Positions 39,901-53,800 of a stretch of 64,000 bases of DNA are shown one piece after another. The notes below the pieces were generated by a model. The model had not been told where the DNA came from, searched no databases, and saw only the letters and a program-made list of their open reading frames with translations. Source of the DNA: Pelomonas sp. Root1444 (GTDB lineage: Bacteria > Pseudomonadota > Gammaproteobacteria > Burkholderiales > Burkholderiaceae_C). Numbering within the stretch: position 1 is the first letter of the stretch; each line of letters begins with the position of its first letter. The stretch spans positions 984,720 through 1,048,719 of the forward strand of contig NZ_LMFP01000003.1 of assembly GCF_001426885.1 (NCBI RefSeq). The letters run 5' to 3'. The position numbers and the translations under genes were made by a program.

Positions 39901-40780
39901 TGAGAAAGTGGCTACCGAGTGCAGCACCTGTTCGTCGAGCGTCCAAATGGGCCTGGCGCACATCAACGCCTTCATCATCAACCTGGGCGAAGGGGTGGCC
40001 GACGCCATCTACGGCGGCGACTTGATGGGCAACCTGTGGCGGCTGGACGTCTCGGGCACTTCGGGCTATCCGGCGCCAGTCAAGTTCGCCACGCTGACCG
40101 GTTCGGACGGCAATGCGCTGCCTATCACCAGCAAGCCGCTGCCGGTGGTGCAGCCGGGTACCAACCGGCGCTATATCACGGTCGGGACCGGTCGCCTGCT
40201 GGACTCCAGCGACCTGAACAGCGCCCAGGCGCAGCGCTTCTTTGCCATTCTGGACGGCACCAACGCGTTCTTCAGCACTGCGGCCGACCTGCCTTCCGGT
40301 GCGAGCTTCCCATTGACCGTGTCCAACATGCGTCAGCTCACCGACCTGAATACGCCAATCACGCTGGATCTGCGCACACAGGTCGGCTGGTACCTCGATC
40401 TGGGCGTGTCTGCCGGCGGGCCGGGCTGGCGCGTGCTGTCCGACCCTGTGTCCTACTACGGCATCGTGTCGTTCGCGGCCACGGCGCCCAGTTCGGGCGA
40501 CGCCTGTTCGCCCAACGGTAACAGCCGTGTCTTTGCCATTGATCTGGGCTCCGGCGCGTGCGCGCTCAAGGGCTCAGGCGCTTCCTGCTACGTCAGTCCA
40601 CCTGACGGTGTCGTCGTGGACGTGCAAATCGTGGCCGACCCGCCGATCGACGGCGACCCCAGCAAAGTCCGCGTGGTCTTTGGCGATGACAAGGGCAAGA
40701 CGGGCGGTCAAGAGGTGACGCCGCCTGGCGCGATCGGCCTGCAACGCCTGAACTGGCGCGAGATCATCATCCGGAACTGA
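36956..40780 (+). CDS. pilY1: Pilus tip adhesin/assembly protein PilY1 (no MIDAS or canonical Ca loop)
   Basis: 1274 residues from the ATG at 36956, chosen for its GAGGT ribosome-binding site and the signal peptide MNAVRSAHARGWLAAASLMS that follows. Earlier starts overlap pilX. The N-terminal part has the family block YIGYFDPLKCYAYR and WSGNYLNWASMQTIDP. The C-terminal PilC/PilY beta-propeller includes LLVGGLGKGGKVIYALDITN and AIYGGDLMGNLWRLD. The segment where other PilY1 proteins have a VWA MIDAS (DxSxS) reads GNLALALSVEFPTA, so the motif is missing. The calcium loop before YGGDL reads INLGEGVAD (1008-1016) and keeps only the final Asp. Exported to the cell surface and pilus tip. Confidence 0.93.
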   Translation: MNAVRSAHARGWLAAASLMSIAATTTAQVRLGDQPVFSAVNVPGNLALALSVEFPTAISVAHPGRTYSAANTYIGYFDPLKCYAYRYTDGTSTDNYFYPVAKAPNRTCTGQWSGNYLNWASMQTIDPFRWALTGGYRLIDTPSLTVLEKAWATNQGGTNNFPDSSVSTNATVSGATPFSTAVGISTRIWSLGNKMRFMTSTTNTPAPNYGNAATHYSGVNYQHGTLYEVFIRVKVCETSLGLDAMESNCTLYGNGNYKPTGLMQQYSDKIRYSAFGYLNDSRISNNIIARDGGVLRAKQKFVGPTMPVPGGLPVTNPKTEWDASTGVMLTNPDSTDATAFGAAVSNSGVMNYLNKFGEINPSAASTYKTYDPVGELYYAVQRYLRNKGNVPAWTDPGAANAATLATWADGFPVISTWDDPVQYSCQRNFILGIGDVNTHADRNLPGATGASEPAKPAEVLNDTAVDALAWTNRVGVLQGMGSSLGATQPYGGCCTNNGALMAGLAYWANISDVRLDMPGTQTIQTYWLDVMENGYNGNHNQNRYNQFYLTAKYGGFKVPDTYKDETATAAQFANGAGAEGRNWWYTTTDTTPDGGPRPDNYYTAARADQMVDGLKKTFSSIASQLSAYSTSFVTSVPQISTLGVSSYASKYDAKTWTGDVVASLATIDAETGKPNLETRWSFADKLATQAANTGWDTRRNIVTYNPATKAGVPLRSDSISTAQLALLNTDYVSGDDSLNYLNYLRGDRTNERSSTVTNSTRAYRDRASPVGDIVNAKVRPVGPPSAPYSAVSNPGYDTFKTTYANRTPMVYAGSNAGMLHAIDGNLTGSTAGREVFAYVPGATFNGPTSTPNVNGLASVGKPEFSHHFLVDASPLAVDVDLGRTAGGSGTDWRTLLVGGLGKGGKVIYALDITNPASVTNESTAAQKVLWEFTDTDLGYTYAQPVVVRTRKYGWVVVAASGYNNSNGKGYFFFINPRTGALLEKVATECSTCSSSVQMGLAHINAFIINLGEGVADAIYGGDLMGNLWRLDVSGTSGYPAPVKFATLTGSDGNALPITSKPLPVVQPGTNRRYITVGTGRLLDSSDLNSAQAQRFFAILDGTNAFFSTAADLPSGASFPLTVSNMRQLTDLNTPITLDLRTQVGWYLDLGVSAGGPGWRVLSDPVSYYGIVSFAATAPSSGDACSPNGNSRVFAIDLGSGACALKGSGASCYVSPPDGVVVDVQIVADPPIDGDPSKVRVVFGDDKGKTGGQEVTPPGAIGLQRLNWREIIIRN

Positions 40781-40800
40781 GCTCGACACCCGCCATGAAG

Positions 40801-40825
40801 AAAGCCGCCCTCGGGCGGCTTTTCC
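40801..40825. terminator. Bidirectional terminator between pilY1 and gltD
   Basis: AAAGCCGCC-CTCG-GGCGGCTTT followed by TTCC on the plus strand, and on the minus strand by TTCTTC. It serves both convergent operons. Confidence 0.85.
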
Positions 40826-40845
40826 ATTTGTGAGCCCAGCGCCGT

Positions 40846-42321
40846 TCAACGCGGCAAGCTGCTCGCCCCCATCAAATACTCGTCCACCGCCTTGGCCGCC
40901 TGCCGTCCTTCACGGATGGCCCAGACGACCAGGCTCTGCCCGCGACGCATGTCGCCAGCGGCGAAGATCTTGTCGACATTCGTCTTGTAGGCATTGACGC
41001 CTTCGGTCGACGCCTTGCCGTTGCCACGCTGGTCCTTGTCGACACCGAAGGCGTCCAGGATGGTCGCAACGGGCGACACGAAGCCCATGGCGAGGAAAGC
41101 GAGGTCGGCCTTCAGGATCTGCTCGCTGCCTTCAACCTCGATCATCTTGCCGCCCTGCCATTGCAGGCGCACGGTCTTGACGCCGGTGAGCTTGCCCTTC
41201 TCGCCGATGAATTCCTTCGTGGCGATGGCGAACTCGCGCTCGCAGCCCTCTTCATGGCTCGACGAGGTGCGCAGCTTGATGGGCCAATAGGGCCAGGTCA
41301 GGGGCCGGTCTTCCACTTCCGGCGGCTGCGGCAGCAGCTCGAATTGCGTCACGCTCTTGGCGCCGTGGCGGTTGCTGGTGCCGACGCAGTCGGAGCCAGT
41401 GTCGCCACCGCCGATGACGATGACATGCTTGCCGTCGGCACGGATCTGGTTCTTCAGCTTGTCGCCGGCGTTGACCTTGTTCTGCTGCGGCAGGAACTCC
41501 ATCGCGAAGTGCACGCCGGCCAGGTCGCGCCCGGGCACGGGCAGGTCGCGCGACTGCTCGGCGCCGCCGGTGAGCAGCACGGCGTCGAACTGGCTCTTCA
41601 GGTCGTCGGCGGAGATGGTTTCCTTGGCCCAGTTGGTGACCTTGGAGCCCTCGGGCAGCGCAGCGACCAGCACGCCGGTGCGGAACTCCACACCCTCGGC
41701 CTTCATCTGCTCGACGCGGCGGTCGATATGAGACTTCTCCATCTTGAAGTCCGGGATGCCGTAGCGCAGAAGGCCACCGACGCGGTCGTTCTTCTCGAAC
41801 ACGGTGACGCTGTGGCCCACACGCGCCAGCTGCTGGGCCGCGGCCAGGCCAGCGGGGCCGGCGCCGACGACGGCCACCTTCTTGCCGGTCTTGACCCTGG
41901 GCGGCTGCGGCTGCACCCAGCCTTCGGCCCAGGCGCGGTCGATGATGGCGTGCTCGATGGACTTGATGCCCACCGCGTCGTCGTTGACGTTCAACGTGCA
42001 GGCCGCCTCGCAGGGCGCGGGGCAGATGCGGCCGGTGAACTCGGGAAAGTTGTTGGTGCTGTGCAGCACCGTGATGGCGTTCTTCCAGTCTTCCGGGCGG
42101 CTCTTGTAAACGAGGTCGTTGAAGTCCGGAATGATGTTGTTCACCGGGCAGCCGTTGTTGCAGAACGGCGTGCCGCAGTCCATGCAGCGCGCGCCCTGCT
42201 GCTTGGCCTGCTCGACGTTCAGGCCGATGACAAATTCCTTGTAGTTCTTGACGCGAGCGGGGACGGGCTCATAGCCCTCTTCCACACGCTCGTACTCCAT
42301 GAAGCCGGTGACCTTACCCAT
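40846..42321 (-). CDS. gltD: Glutamate synthase small subunit
   Basis: 491 residues. It supplies electrons from NADPH through FAD and 4Fe-4S clusters to GltB. The N-terminal cysteine cluster region includes [20 protein letters not shown] and [15 protein letters not shown]. The FAD site is [19 protein letters not shown], and the NADPH site is [20 protein letters not shown]. Seventy-three bases after gltB. Confidence 0.97.
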   Translation of the reverse strand: MGKVTGFMEYERVEEGYEPVPARVKNYKEFVIGLNVEQAKQQGARCMDCGTPFCNNGCPVNNIIPDFNDLVYKSRPEDWKNAITVLHSTNNFPEFTGRICPAPCEAACTLNVNDDAVGIKSIEHAIIDRAWAEGWVQPQPPRVKTGKKVAVVGAGPAGLAAAQQLARVGHSVTVFEKNDRVGGLLRYGIPDFKMEKSHIDRRVEQMKAEGVEFRTGVLVAALPEGSKVTNWAKETISADDLKSQFDAVLLTGGAEQSRDLPVPGRDLAGVHFAMEFLPQQNKVNAGDKLKNQIRADGKHVIVIGGGDTGSDCVGTSNRHGAKSVTQFELLPQPPEVEDRPLTWPYWPIKLRTSSSHEEGCEREFAIATKEFIGEKGKLTGVKTVRLQWQGGKMIEVEGSEQILKADLAFLAMGFVSPVATILDAFGVDKDQRGNGKASTEGVNAYKTNVDKIFAAGDMRRGQSLVVWAIREGRQAAKAVDEYLMGASSLPR

Positions 42322-42394
42322 GCTTTTTCCTTAATCAGTTGAGGACAGAGCTACTTGCTTCGCTCGATCGGTCTGTCCCGCAAGTACTTTGAAC

Positions 42395-47152
<4,758 letters not shown>

Positions 47153-47220
47153 GGCGCCCTCCTGGGAAACGACAGGGCGGGAGCGTAATGCAGTGCAGCA
47201 AATGCGGCAACTTCATTAAT

Positions 47221-47238
47221 ATGGGGTCAGAGTCGATT
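47221..47238 (+). repeat. Left inverted repeat of the RAYT element
   Basis: The 18 bases ATGGGGTCAGAGTCGATT match the reverse complement of 48008-48025 at 17 of 18 positions. It marks one edge of the segment that holds the transposase. Confidence 0.75.
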
Positions 47239-47271
47239 TATTTTTGCTCTGAAGACTCATGAAAAATAAAT
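47236..47271. repeat. AT-rich palindrome beside the RAYT gene
   Basis: ATTTATTTTT and AAAAATAAAT form a perfect 10-bp inverted repeat around a 16-base loop, next to the left edge repeat. It is strikingly AT-rich against the local background. A GGGG-type segment (47272-47284, GGGGCCATAGTCC) follows on the inner side. Such hairpins are the substrates of REP-associated Y1 transposases. Confidence 0.65.
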
Positions 47272-47286
47272 GGGGCCATAGTCCCG

Positions 47287-47976
47287 CTAAGTTGTTTTGC
47301 GCGGGCGGCCGCGCGGACGTTTATGGACCACCGCGGCGTGTTCAATTGACAGCGGTTTCAAGAAGGCCTCGCTGCCAATCGGCCGCCCGCGCAACGCAGC
47401 ATCGGTGAAATGGGCCTTCTCAGCAGCAGGCACGCCTTCGGCCAGGAATTCGCGATAGGCGTGCTCACGGTCGAAAGGTGTGTTGCCCAACGACCAATAC
47501 ATCTCATGCTCCGCGACAAGCGGGCTGCGAACCAGCCCGAGGTGGTGGGCCGCGCTGGACCATGGCCACTGGGCAGGCTCCGCACACAATCCGGCGCGTA
47601 CTGGATTCATCTCGATGTAGCGCATGCACGCCAAGAGGTGCCGCTCGCCTTCGATCAGCCCCGCCCTGAAACGCCCCTCCCACAGGGTGCCACTGCGTTG
47701 GTGACGGGCGTTGAACCAGCCGACATAGCGTCGGCCGAGCGACTGCATCATGCGGCTGAGGGCCTCTGCCGTCGGCGGCGTGGCGAGCAGATGCAGATGG
47801 TTGTCCATCAGCACGTACGCGTGAATGGCCACGCGGTACTGCGCGGACGCCTCCTTCAATGTCGCCAGCAAGTGCTCGCGGTCGAAGTCACTGTAGAAGA
47901 TGGCCTGGCGGTTGTTGCCGCGCAAGATGATGTGATGGGGCTGGTCCGGCAGGATCAGGCGGGGGAGGCGAGCCAT
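47287..47976 (-). mobile_element. REP-associated tyrosine transposase (RAYT, Y1/IS200-like)
   Basis: 229 residues, intact frame. The HUH nuclease motif is H60-L-H62 in YVLMDNHLHLLATP, and the catalytic tyrosine is probably Y84 in GRRYVGWFN. The N-terminal LPDQPHHIILRGNNRQAIF and the GTLWEGRFRAGLI and MRYIEMNPVRAGL segments are hallmarks of the RAYT branch. These enzymes cut single-stranded DNA at REP hairpins and are usually domesticated single copies. It is flanked by 18-base inverted repeats, and an AT-rich palindrome lies beside its 3' end. It sits between gltB and dgt. An arginine-rich C-terminus (KRPRGRPRKTT) resembles an AT-hook. Confidence 0.93.
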
Positions 47977-48007
47977 GGTGCGTCCTTGCTAGGCGACGCG
48001 CCAGGAT

Positions 48008-48025
48008 AATCGACTCCGACCCCAT
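48008..48025 (-). repeat. Right inverted repeat of the RAYT element
   Basis: AATCGACTCCGACCCCAT, inverted copy of the left repeat with one mismatch. It ends 14 bases before the dgt stop codon, so the element sits directly at the dgt 3' end. Confidence 0.75.
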
Positions 48026-48039
48026 TTTGGACGACACGG

Positions 48040-49176
48040 TCAGAACAGCGTCTTGCCGGTCAGCCGCTGATGCTCGCGGATCGCGAAGCGGTCGGTCATG
48101 CCGGCGATGTAGTCGGCGCACGCCCGCTCGCGGTCGGGCCTTTCGGCAAAGTCCGCCGGCATCTGGGCCGGCTCGGTCGAATAGGCCGCAAACAAGTCAC
48201 GCAACACTTGCTCGGCTCGCGCCCGCGTGGACTGGACCTGGGGATGCCGGTACAGATTAGCGAACAGGAAGCGCTTCAGCGCCGTGCTCTTCGTGCGCAT
48301 GTCCGCGCTGAATCGAAGCAAGGGCTTGTCGCACCGGCGAACGGCATCCGAATCGGTCGGCGCTGCCTCGCCCAGCGCGGCGCGGGTGGCGTCGATGATG
48401 TCGTAGACCTGGGCCGACAGCATGCGGCGGATGGTCTCGAACAGGAGGCGCTTGCCGGCAAGGTGCGGGTGGGCGTCGAGCGACGAGCGCCAGTGCTCGC
48501 GCACCAGTTCGACCTCCAGCAACTGCTCCAGTTCGATCAGCCCCGACCGCACGCCATCGTCAACGTCATGCGCGTTGTAGGCCACCTCGTCGGCGAGGTT
48601 GCAAAGTTGCGCTTCGAGGCTGGGCTGGCCGCCGTGCAGAAAGCGCGTCGCGATGCCACCCGGCTCGGTCGATTCGAGGGCCTCCGCATTGCGGCGGGAG
48701 CAGTGCTTGAGGATGCCCTCGCGCGTCTCGAAGCACAGGTTGAGGCCGCCGAAATCCGGGTAGCGCTGCTCCAGTTGGTCGACGACGCGCAGCGACTGCA
48801 GGTTGTGCTCGAAGCCCCCGTGTTCGCGCATGCATTCGTCCAGCACGTCCTGGCCCGCATGGCCGAACGGCGTGTGGCCCAGGTCGTGCGCGAGCGCGAC
48901 CGCTTCGACGAGGTCCTCGTCCAACCCGAGGCTGCGCGCGATGGAACGGCCGAGTTGCGCCACCTCCAACGAATGCGTCAGCCGTGTGCGGAACAGGTCG
49001 CCCTCGTGGTTCAGAAAGACCTGGGTCTTGTAGACGAGGCGCCGGAAGGCGGTGCTGTGGATGATGCGGTCGCGGTCGCGCTGGAATTCGCTGCGCGTCG
49101 GCGCCGCGGGTTCCGCCAGCCGCCGGCCGCGGCTGTGCGCCGGGTCGGCGGCGTAGGGCGGGCATCCCGCCGTCAT
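48040..49176 (-). CDS. dgt: Deoxyguanosinetriphosphate triphosphohydrolase-like protein
   Basis: 378 residues. HD-domain dNTPases of this type release triphosphate from dNTPs and affect DNA precursor pools. Metal ligands are visible as H68 in RTRLTHSLEVAQ and H97-D98 in ALAHDLGHTPFGHAG, with DEVAYNAHDVDDG as the last HD ligand. The length fits the shorter dgt-like group rather than E. coli Dgt. The start codon shares one base with the aroB stop (TGATG), so it is translated with aroB. Confidence 0.92.
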   Translation of the reverse strand: MTAGCPPYAADPAHSRGRRLAEPAAPTRSEFQRDRDRIIHSTAFRRLVYKTQVFLNHEGDLFRTRLTHSLEVAQLGRSIARSLGLDEDLVEAVALAHDLGHTPFGHAGQDVLDECMREHGGFEHNLQSLRVVDQLEQRYPDFGGLNLCFETREGILKHCSRRNAEALESTEPGGIATRFLHGGQPSLEAQLCNLADEVAYNAHDVDDGVRSGLIELEQLLEVELVREHWRSSLDAHPHLAGKRLLFETIRRMLSAQVYDIIDATRAALGEAAPTDSDAVRRCDKPLLRFSADMRTKSTALKRFLFANLYRHPQVQSTRARAEQVLRDLFAAYSTEPAQMPADFAERPDRERACADYIAGMTDRFAIREHQRLTGKTLF

Positions 49177-50270
49177 CAGGCCGCCCCGTGCGCCGTCAGC
49201 GTTTCGACGATGAGGGCATCGGGTACCGCATGCAGGCCGGCCTGGCCAAGGGCCTCGATCAGCACGAAGCGGATGGCGCCAGCCTCGGCCTTCTTGTCGA
49301 CCCGCATCAGTTGCAGGTAGCGCTCAGCGCCCAGCCGGGGCGGCTGGACCGGCAGGCCCGCACGCTCGATCAAAGCACGCAGCCGCTCGACGAAGCCGGC
49401 CGGCATCAGCCCCAGGCGCTGCGACAGATCGGCAGCCAGCACCATGCCGCAAGCGACGGCCTCGCCGTGCAGCCATGCGCCATAGCCCAGGCCCGCTTCT
49501 ATCGCATGGCCGATGGTGTGGCCGAAGTTGAGGATGGCGCGCAAGCCCTGCTCGCGCTCGTCCTGACCGACGACGTCCGCCTTGATCTCACAGCTGCGCC
49601 GCACCGCGTAGCCGAGCACCGCCTTGTCGCGAGCCAGCAGCGCGCCCAGGTTGTCCTCGATCCAGCACAGGAAGCCGGCATCGGCGATGGGCCCGTACTT
49701 GATGACCTCGGCCAGGCCGGCACGCAGCTCGCGCTCGGGCAGGCTGTCCAGCGTGTCGAGGTCGGCAATCACGCGCTCGGGCTGGTAGAAGGCGCCGAGC
49801 ATGTTCTTGCCCAGCGGATGGTTGATCGCGGTCTTGCCGCCGACCGAGGAATCGACCTGCGCCAGCAGCGTGGTCGGCACCTGCACGAAAGGCACGCCGC
49901 GCATGTAGATGGCGGCCGCGAAGCCGGTCATGTCGCCGATGACGCCGCCACCGAGCGCGAACAGCACCGTCTTGCGGTCCAGCGCCTCGCCGAGGAGGTG
50001 GTCGCAGATACGGTTGAGGCTCGCCCAGTCCTTGTGCTGCTCGCCGTCGGGAAGCACCACGAGGTCGACCCGGGTGTAGACGGCCTGCAGCCGTTCACGC
50101 AGCCGTTCGGCGTAGAGCGGTGCGACGGTGTCGTTGGTGACGATGACCGCCACCGCCGCCTTGGGCAGGCCCTGCCAGCTGGCGGGCTGGTCCAACAGAC
50201 CCGAGCCGATGCGGATGTCGTAGTTGCGGTGGTCGGGAAGCTGGATGCGGACGGTATCGGTGGCAGGCAT
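49176..50270 (-). CDS. aroB: 3-dehydroquinate synthase
   Basis: 364 residues. It cyclises DAHP to 3-dehydroquinate in the shikimate pathway with NAD+ and a divalent metal. NAD-binding [19 protein letters not shown], the [20 protein letters not shown] block and the metal-ligand histidines in [11 protein letters not shown] are present. Follows aroK by 37 bases. Confidence 0.97.
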   Translation of the reverse strand: MPATDTVRIQLPDHRNYDIRIGSGLLDQPASWQGLPKAAVAVIVTNDTVAPLYAERLRERLQAVYTRVDLVVLPDGEQHKDWASLNRICDHLLGEALDRKTVLFALGGGVIGDMTGFAAAIYMRGVPFVQVPTTLLAQVDSSVGGKTAINHPLGKNMLGAFYQPERVIADLDTLDSLPERELRAGLAEVIKYGPIADAGFLCWIEDNLGALLARDKAVLGYAVRRSCEIKADVVGQDEREQGLRAILNFGHTIGHAIEAGLGYGAWLHGEAVACGMVLAADLSQRLGLMPAGFVERLRALIERAGLPVQPPRLGAERYLQLMRVDKKAEAGAIRFVLIEALGQAGLHAVPDALIVETLTAHGAA

Positions 50271-50307
50271 GCGGCGAAGTGTAAGAGCCGCCCTCCACCG
50301 CCAGCCG

Positions 50308-50868
50308 TCAAAGGGGCTCGGCGCCCACCGTCGCAGCGACCCGCGTGGGGTCGAGCAGGCCGGCTAGCTCCAGCTGCATCAGCGCCATGTTGACCAGCGC
50401 ATGCACCGACGGCCGGGCGCTCTCCAGCACATAGTGCGCGCAGCGGCGGTAGAGCGGGTCGCGCTGGTGGTGCAGTTCCCGCAGCCTGGCCAGTGGGTCG
50501 CGCACCTGCAGCAACGGCCGCGTGGTGTCATGGCGCAGACGGCGGAACAGGTCTTCCGGTGTGGAGCGCAGATAGAGCACCGTCGTGCCGCCGTGCAGCA
50601 GCTCGCGGTTGCGCTCGCGCAGCACCGCACCGCCGCCGGTGGCCAACACGCAGTCGCCGGGCCGCGCGATCAGGTCGCCGATGACTTCCGTCTCAAGGTC
50701 GCGGAAAACATCTTCGCCGTGGCGCTCGAAGAACTCCCTGATGCTGCCGCCGATGCGCGCCTCGATCTCGTGGTCCGAATCGACAAAAGGCACGCCGATC
50801 TGGCGTGCCAATTGTCGACCGACGGTGGACTTGCCACCGCCGGGCATGCCGATGAGGGCGAGTTTCAC
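50308..50868 (-). CDS. aroK: Shikimate kinase
   Basis: 186 residues. It phosphorylates shikimate at the 3-hydroxyl. P-loop GMPGGGKST (7-15), the [13 protein letters not shown] Asp that binds shikimate, the GGGAVLRE segment and the lid Arg in [10 protein letters not shown] are present. Only two bases separate its ATG from the stop of the upstream Ig-repeat lipoprotein, so it must be read from the same transcript. Confidence 0.97.
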   Translation of the reverse strand: MKLALIGMPGGGKSTVGRQLARQIGVPFVDSDHEIEARIGGSIREFFERHGEDVFRDLETEVIGDLIARPGDCVLATGGGAVLRERNRELLHGGTTVLYLRSTPEDLFRRLRHDTTRPLLQVRDPLARLRELHHQRDPLYRRCAHYVLESARPSVHALVNMALMQLELAGLLDPTRVAATVGAEPL

Positions 50869-50870
50869 TT

Positions 50871-53800
50871 TCAGGGGCAGCTGTTCTTTTTCTCGACTGT
50901 GAACGAGAACGAAGTGCCAGTGCCGCGTGGACTCGTGAAGGTGACCGTCACGGAGCCAGAAATCGCGGTATCGAAGTTGTAGCCAATGCCCACCAGATTG
51001 GCTTGGCTGGTGTTCGGCACGGGTGATCCGCCGGCCAACGATACCGAGAAGCCGGTGGTGGCCGTTGCTACCGTGACCACCGTGCCGGCGGGCATCGGGT
51101 TCAGGCGCGGCAGCACGATGTAGCTGGCGGCGAGGCTCGGGTCTGCGCTCGCACTGCTCAACAGGCCCGGATTGGCGTCGGCAGCGAGCAGAGTGAAGGT
51201 GTCGCTCGCTTTAACACTGCAGATGGTGTCCCCACCGGCCACACGGTAGTTCGTCACCTGCGATGTGCTCGGTCCCGTTTGCATCGGCAATGTGCTGTTG
51301 GCGTACGCCACGCGAGAGTCGCCGCCCGGCCACAGCGGACGTGCCGTGGACGTCGACAACACCGTTTCCACGGCGCGGCGCACATAGATCTGGCCGGAGC
51401 CTGTCCACTTGCCATCGCAGGTGCCCGGCACGCTGGGGCTGTAGGCGTTCAGGCCAAAGATCGCCACGGTCGTCGGCGGCACGCAGGTGCTGCTGGTGTT
51501 GCCAGGCAGGTTGACGCCGAGGAACTCGTCGAAGCTCGCGTCGAAGATGCCGTCGTAGTTGCGATCCTTGAAGATGTTGCCCAGGTCCTGGAACTCTTCC
51601 CCGCTGTCGTAGATGTTGTTGCCGTTCTTGTCGATGAAGGACTCCTCACCCAGGGCAAACGCCACGACGGTGACGCGGCCGTCGACGGGCTTGGGCTGTG
51701 CGGAGACGAAATTCGACGTCGCCTGCGAGATGCCGTTGGTCTGCGAGATCAGCTTGTTCGACTCCACCTGGCCACCTTCGGCGACGAAGTTGATCGTCGT
51801 CCCAATCGGCACCGGGTTGCTGCTGCGGTCGGCCGCGATCAGCGTGTAGGTGTTGGGCACATTGTCGATGTTGTAGCCCTCGATGTTGATCGTTTGCTGC
51901 GACATCGAGAAGTTCAGCTGCGACGGCAAACCGATACCCACGCTCAGGTTGCTGGACACAGTGGCGATGTTCTCGCCGCTGAGCTTGGCATGCACGCGCA
52001 CTGGCGTCGGCTGGGTGCCCGAGTTCACCCGAACCTGCACGCGCCCCAAGGCGTTGGAGGTCTGCGTGAACGGGCTGGGCGACAGCGGATCGACGGACTC
52101 GACGCCGCGCCCTTCCATCGTCACCCCACCAGCGCCGGTCTGAAGGCGCAGCTCCACGACCTTGTTGGGCAGCGGGTTGCCGGCCGCGTCGCGCACCTCG
52201 AACGTGATGATGGACGATTCGGTGAAGCCCGAGCCTTTCAGGAAGATCTGCTCAGGCACCGACGAGATGAAGGCCAGGCTCACCGCCGCGGGTGCGGAGA
52301 TCGGCAGTGTCAGTTGCCGCGCGGTCGAGGTGCCGTCGATGACGACCTGCAGCAGGTCCGTGGGCTGCACAGCCCCGCAACCGTTGTCGCGGTATTGCAG
52401 CGTGACCGTGTTGCTGGTCGCGGAAATGCTGGCCGGTGACACCGTAGCCTTACCCGCGGCAGCGCACGAGGACGAGACGCTGAGCTTGACCGGTGAATCC
52501 ACTGCTGCACCGGTCAATACGATGGTCAGTGTGTCCTGGCCGTAAGCGGACAGCGAGCCCGGGCCCGTGAAGCTGACGATGGTGGCGTTCGTCGCCTGAA
52601 CCTGGAAGCCTTGCGTCGCCGACAAGGTCGTGCCGGCGTATTGCACCGTGGCCGTCACCTCGTCGGCGCCCGCGGATGCGGACGTCGCAGGAGACAGCAG
52701 CGCGACGGCCTTGCCGGTGGCATCGGTCAACGCGGTGCCGACATTGGTGCGACCGAGGCCGCGGATGACGGCAAAGGTGACCACCTGGCCTGCAACGGGC
52801 AGACCGCGCGAATCCGTCAACGTGGCAGTCACCGTGGCTGGCACGGCGGAACTGACGGAGGTGGACGAGAGGCCGAGTTGCAGCACCGGCGCGCCGGGCG
52901 ACGTGGCACTGACGACCTGCACGGGCTTGCTGTCCGTCGCGGCGATGCCCGCGACCGTCACGTTGGCTCTGACGACATCCGCCCCGTTGGACGTACCGGT
53001 CGCCGGCGTGACATTGACGCTGGCAACGCCCGTCGCGTCGGTCACCGCCGTGGACGCATCGAACTTCACCAGGCCGAACTGCGAGCTGAACTGCACGAGC
53101 TGCCCCGCTGCCGGATTGCCGCCAACGTCGCGTACCAGCACATTGGCTTTCGACGATGCGCCCAACCCGGAAAGGTTGGAACTGCTCAGCGTCATCGTTG
53201 CCGTGGGCGACTCGCCGACGATCTGCACGATGACGTTGCCGACGAGGGCCTGCTCCGCATAAGTGGCGCTCACGCGCAGCGCGTCGGTCGCGGACGTCGT
53301 ACCCGCGGTGGTCGAGAGTTTCAGTGTGGTGCGTGCGACGCCGTTGGCGTCGGTCGGGGCCGACCCCGGCGTCACGGTCATGTTTCCTGTGGAGACAGGC
53401 GCGAAGGTGACGACCTGGTTCGCCACGGGCTGGCCGGCGGCGTTGCGCAGCGTGGCCGTCACTTCCGGCGCCGGCTGTGACAGACGCAGCGTGACGGAAG
53501 CCGGGTTGACGGTCAACGTCGGCAGCGCGTTCGTCACCGTGAAGGCCTGTTGCGCGCTGACCGTGGTGGAGCCGATGGCCGCGATCGCGGTCACGTAGTC
53601 GGCGCCGGTGACGCCGGACGGGCTGGCGGTCAGCTGGGCGGTCGCCTGGCCGTTGGCGTCGGTGCGCACGGTGGCCACCGACAGGTTGGCCAGGTTGCCA
53701 CGGCCGGTGGCCAAGCTGACGACCACATCAGGAAGCGCGGCCCCTGTGGACGAGCGCAACTGCACCGTCACGGTCGAGCCCACGGCAGGCGTGATCTGCG

